From: Clostridiales bacterium
Lineage (GTDB): Bacteria > Bacillota > Clostridia > Lachnospirales > Lachnospiraceae
Assembly (NCBI GenBank): GCA_029007845.1
Contig: JAQXIP010000104.1
Coordinates: 1-64,000, forward strand
Direction of reading: 5' to 3'
DNA length: 64,000 nt
Shown: positions 61,701 to 64,000 of the stretch, in pieces
Layout of the letters: each line of letters starts with the position of its first letter
Position numbering within the stretch: position 1 is the first letter of the stretch
Position numbers and translations under genes: made by a program
Notes under the pieces: generated by a model
Databases searched by the model: none
What the model was told of the DNA's origin: nothing
What the model saw: only the letters and a program-made list of their open reading frames with translations

Positions 61701-62867
61701 ATGTTCAATTTTATTTATGACTATAAAATAAGAAAGCAGTGTAAAAAGTCACATGTGATATTAAGTGAAGAGTTTAAAAGGCGTACTGATACGCTACTAA
61801 GCCATTTACCAAAGGAGAATGGAATATATAAAGAAAATAAAAGGAGAATGGTTGTTTTACCTGCACTGATAGCGGTGTTGCTGATTTCCATTCCGGCGGC
61901 GGCAGCAGTCAATTATTATCAGCAGCGAATGGAGGCAATGAGTCAACAAAAGATAGATGGATACTATGAGGATTTGGCAGAGTCCAAAGCAAATGGAGAT
62001 TCATTTTCAAGGAGTTTTACAGAGACAGAGTCAGCACGGAAACAAGTGTTGGAAAAAGAATATGAAACCGAAGGGAAGTTTCCCGAAAAGGAATTGCTTC
62101 AGGTTTCATCAGAAGAAGAAAGAACGAAAGACCAGCTATGTTTTGTGACGGAAACGAGTACATTTTATTTGCCAGACAGGGAGTTAAGCGAAGAAGAGTT
62201 GCTGGAACTGATTGATTTTTATCACAAAAGAGACTATGCGTTAAGTGAAATCAATCAAGACACGAAGGAACAAGGCAGCCAGCAAAACACCGGTTTTTCT
62301 AAGGAAGAAGCCATGAAAAAGGCAGAAGAATGGGTCTACAAAATCTATATGGAAGATGTCACTGCTTACGAGAACAATGTGGTTATATTAGAACATGAGA
62401 ATCATCAGGTTGGCGTTTATGAAATTGAATTTGAGAACACAAAGGATCAAATCACATACAAGGTAATGATATCGAATGACAATGAAAACTTTGATGCAAT
62501 CTGGCGTAAGAGGAAAAACTGCTCACAGAGTGATGGTTCTGTGTTGGTGGATAAAAAACGTTATCAGGCAGAATACAACAACATAAAAAGGTTTTTGACG
62601 GAGAGAATTGACTCTGGCAATACAGTGAAAGCTGCTGTCTGCCAATACAGTGTGCAGGATGAAAACAATCTGGTGCGGGGCAGTGTTAGTTATCAATTCC
62701 AAATGTCGGATGGAAGTGGATATTGGATTCGGTATTATCCAGAGACGGATGAAATATATAATATTTCCTACGCCCGCGATTACCGCGTATTTTGGGATGG
62801 TGAAGAGAACGATGCAAAGAAGATGCCAGACGGCGTGATAAGAGAACGGATTGTGATGGAAGAGTAA
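61701..62867 (+). CDS. Single-pass membrane protein, probable anti-sigma factor
   Basis: A protein of 388 aa with a cytoplasmic N-terminal part of about 48 residues, one membrane segment (MVVLPALIAVLLISIPAAAAV, about 50-70) and a long hydrophilic, charged extracytoplasmic region. This topology, and its place 13 bases after an ECF sigma gene, fit an anti-sigma factor. The outer part contains a stretch (FSKEEAMKKAEEWVYKIY ... VGVYEIEFE) that looks like a PepSY-type fold. I do not recognise a specific family. AAAGGAG precedes the ATG. Confidence 0.75.
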   Translation: MFNFIYDYKIRKQCKKSHVILSEEFKRRTDTLLSHLPKENGIYKENKRRMVVLPALIAVLLISIPAAAAVNYYQQRMEAMSQQKIDGYYEDLAESKANGDSFSRSFTETESARKQVLEKEYETEGKFPEKELLQVSSEEERTKDQLCFVTETSTFYLPDRELSEEELLELIDFYHKRDYALSEINQDTKEQGSQQNTGFSKEEAMKKAEEWVYKIYMEDVTAYENNVVILEHENHQVGVYEIEFENTKDQITYKVMISNDNENFDAIWRKRKNCSQSDGSVLVDKKRYQAEYNNIKRFLTERIDSGNTVKAAVCQYSVQDENNLVRGSVSYQFQMSDGSGYWIRYYPETDEIYNISYARDYRVFWDGEENDAKKMPDGVIRERIVMEE

Positions 62868-62913
62868 GAAAGCAATACAGTACAAAAGGAAGGATACTGA
62901 GGGACTATCGGGA

Positions 62914-62933
62914 GTGAACTGTTACTGGTTTTA
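62914..62933 (+). repeat. Possible solo end of the copy-3 type palindrome arm
   Basis: GTGAACTGTTACTGGTTTT matches the right end and flank of copy 3 (CTGAACTGTTACAGGTTTT) at all but two positions. It lies just before the DNA methyltransferase promoter. Confidence 0.35.
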
Positions 62934-62954
62934 TGTAAATGTTTCATTGTCGAA

Positions 62955-62983
62955 TTGATTTCGCTGTCTGGATAGATTATAAT
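62955..62983 (+). promoter_or_regulatory. Promoter of the DNA methyltransferase gene
   Basis: TTGATT and TATAAT are separated by 17 bases, 57 bases before the start codon. Confidence 0.6.
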
Positions 62984-63040
62984 AGGAATACTTAGAAATC
63001 TTTGTTAATAAGTCGGAGATTATATAAAAAGAGGTAAATT

Positions 63041-64000
63041 ATGTTTACAACAATTGAGTTATTTGCAGGTGCAGGCGGATTGGCATTAGGAGTTGAAAAA
63101 GCTGGATTTAATACAATTGGCTTGGTGGAATTTGATAAAGATGCATGTGATACTTTACGAAAAAATAGGCCGAATTGGAATGTAATATGTGATGATATAG
63201 CAAATGTATCTGGTCAGGATTTGGAGCAATTATTTGGCGTAAAAAAAGGAGAACTAGATTTGCTGTCTGGTGGTGCTCCTTGTCAGGCTTTTTCTTATGC
63301 TGGTAAACGACTTGGCTTAGAGGATGCAAGAGGAACCTTGTTTTATCACTATGCTGTATTTCTTGAGAAATTGCAGCCAAAGATGTTTTTGTTTGAAAAT
63401 GTAAGAGGTTTGTTAACACATGATAAAGGAAAGACATATAGTACAATTCTTGATATTTTTGAAAAAGCCGGATATGAAATACAGAAGGAGGTATTAAATG
63501 CATGGGATTATGGGGTTGCTCAAAAAAGAGAACGTTTAATGACTGTCGGAATTAGGAAAGACCTTGTGGGTAAGATAAAATATATGTTTCCGAAGCCACA
63601 TGAGTATAAACCGGTTTTAAGAGATGTATTACAGAATGTACCGGAAAGCGTTGGAGTGCCCTATGGTGAAAGCAAGAGAAAAATATTTGAGTTAGTACCG
63701 CCAGGTGGATATTGGAGAGATATTGATCCGGAGATTGCAAAATCATATATGAAGAGTTGCTGGAATATGGAAGGAGGAAGAACTGGAATATTACGGAGGA
63801 TGAGTATGGATGAACCATCATTGACAGTATTAACTTCCCCGTCTCAAAAACAGACAGAACGTTGTCATCCATTGGAAGCAAGACCATTTACAGTTAGAGA
63901 AAATGCACGATGCCAGAGCTTTCCGGATGAATGGGAATTTTGTGGTAGTGCCATGTCACAGTATAAACAAGTTGGTAATGCAGTACCTGTTAATTTGGCA
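63041..64000 (+). CDS. DNA (cytosine-5-)-methyltransferase, 3' end outside window
   Basis: An open frame (320 codons, no stop) missed by the ORF track because it runs off the window. It encodes a C5-cytosine DNA methyltransferase. Motif I is ELFAGAGGLALG, the SAM acid is in LVEFDKDA, motif IV GGAPCQAFSYAG holds the catalytic Cys, motif VI is FENVRG, motif VIII QKRERLMTVG and motif X QVGNAVPVNLA. The target recognition domain between VIII and X is short, as in type II restriction-modification enzymes; the recognition site cannot be told. AAAGAGG lies before the ATG. Its AT content is higher by eye than in the metabolic genes, hinting at transfer. A restriction enzyme gene could follow outside the window. 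Confidence 0.95.
   Translation, partial: MFTTIELFAGAGGLALGVEKAGFNTIGLVEFDKDACDTLRKNRPNWNVICDDIANVSGQDLEQLFGVKKGELDLLSGGAPCQAFSYAGKRLGLEDARGTLFYHYAVFLEKLQPKMFLFENVRGLLTHDKGKTYSTILDIFEKAGYEIQKEVLNAWDYGVAQKRERLMTVGIRKDLVGKIKYMFPKPHEYKPVLRDVLQNVPESVGVPYGESKRKIFELVPPGGYWRDIDPEIAKSYMKSCWNMEGGRTGILRRMSMDEPSLTVLTSPSQKQTERCHPLEARPFTVRENARCQSFPDEWEFCGSAMSQYKQVGNAVPVNLA

Noticed and set aside
1-64000. CRISPR arrays, rRNA genes, insertion sequences, prophage
   Set aside because: No regularly spaced direct repeats, rRNA sequence, transposase, integrase or phage structural genes were seen.

Overview
The window looks like a stretch of chromosome from an anaerobic gut Firmicute of the Lachnospiraceae type (Blautia/Dorea/Coprococcus relatives). 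The evidence is strong AGGAGG ribosome binding sites with ATG, GTG and TTG starts, glycine-radical NrdD/NrdG, HydE, a SEC-C methionine aminopeptidase, a split purH, and a carboxyspermidine-type polyamine cluster. Genus is not decidable by eye. Most genes lie on the + strand. There is no rRNA, no CRISPR array and no recognisable insertion sequence.

Layout. 0.3-2.8 kb: PseC-like aminotransferase, TrmO and an unknown protein. 2.8-5.6 kb: an AGCS symporter (-), then a repeat-rich gap holding a decayed esterase. 5.6-9.5 kb: map, a Wzx-like flippase (-), uppP and lepB (-). 9.6-17.6 kb: a run with a HisRS-like protein, ackA, the last two purine steps as separate proteins, prfC, a cytidylate kinase-like protein and an AI-2E family protein. 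17.7-24.4 kb: a degenerate sirtuin, gltX, a UvrD-type helicase and an XPD/DinG helicase fused to a Cas4/RecB-type nuclease. 24.4-35.9 kb: HtrA (-), a glycopolymer set (GT2, sugar-phosphate transferase, LCP), clpX, hisC, hydE, DUF368/PopT, a second AI-2E protein and a VanZ-like protein (-). 36.2-36.5 kb: tRNA-Val and tRNA-Met with promoter and terminator. 36.5-43.9 kb: DUF554, an orphan solute-binding lipoprotein, and a J-domain/TPR protein with an HscC-type Hsp70. 43.9-50.6 kb: galE, then a polyamine operon (arginine decarboxylase, SpeE, agmatinase, carboxyspermidine dehydrogenase with an in-frame stop, NspC). 50.6-58.7 kb: a secreted subtilase, nrdD, nrdG, dut and an MBOAT/SGNH O-acetylation pair. 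58.8-64 kb: leuC, leuD, a thioesterase, a short ECF sigma factor with a probable anti-sigma factor, and a 5-cytosine DNA methyltransferase cut by the window end.

The most unusual structure is a family of roughly 210-bp, near-perfect palindromes. They occur at 1, 5308, 35947 and 52664, with a rearranged copy at 56191 and several solo ends. All copies share the same orientation and an almost invariant imperfect hairpin core (GAACACGTARCGGTACTAAG and its partner strand). The long outer arms differ between copies yet remain self-complementary, including paired compensatory changes. This is a good candidate for an undescribed repeat or structured-RNA element. I cannot identify it with any named family.

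Functional themes are cell-envelope carrier-lipid recycling and glycopolymer assembly (uppP, DUF368, flippase, GT2, sugar transferase, LCP, MBOAT/SGNH), polyamine synthesis from arginine, purine and deoxynucleotide supply, and protein quality control (HtrA, ClpX, HscC with its J-protein).
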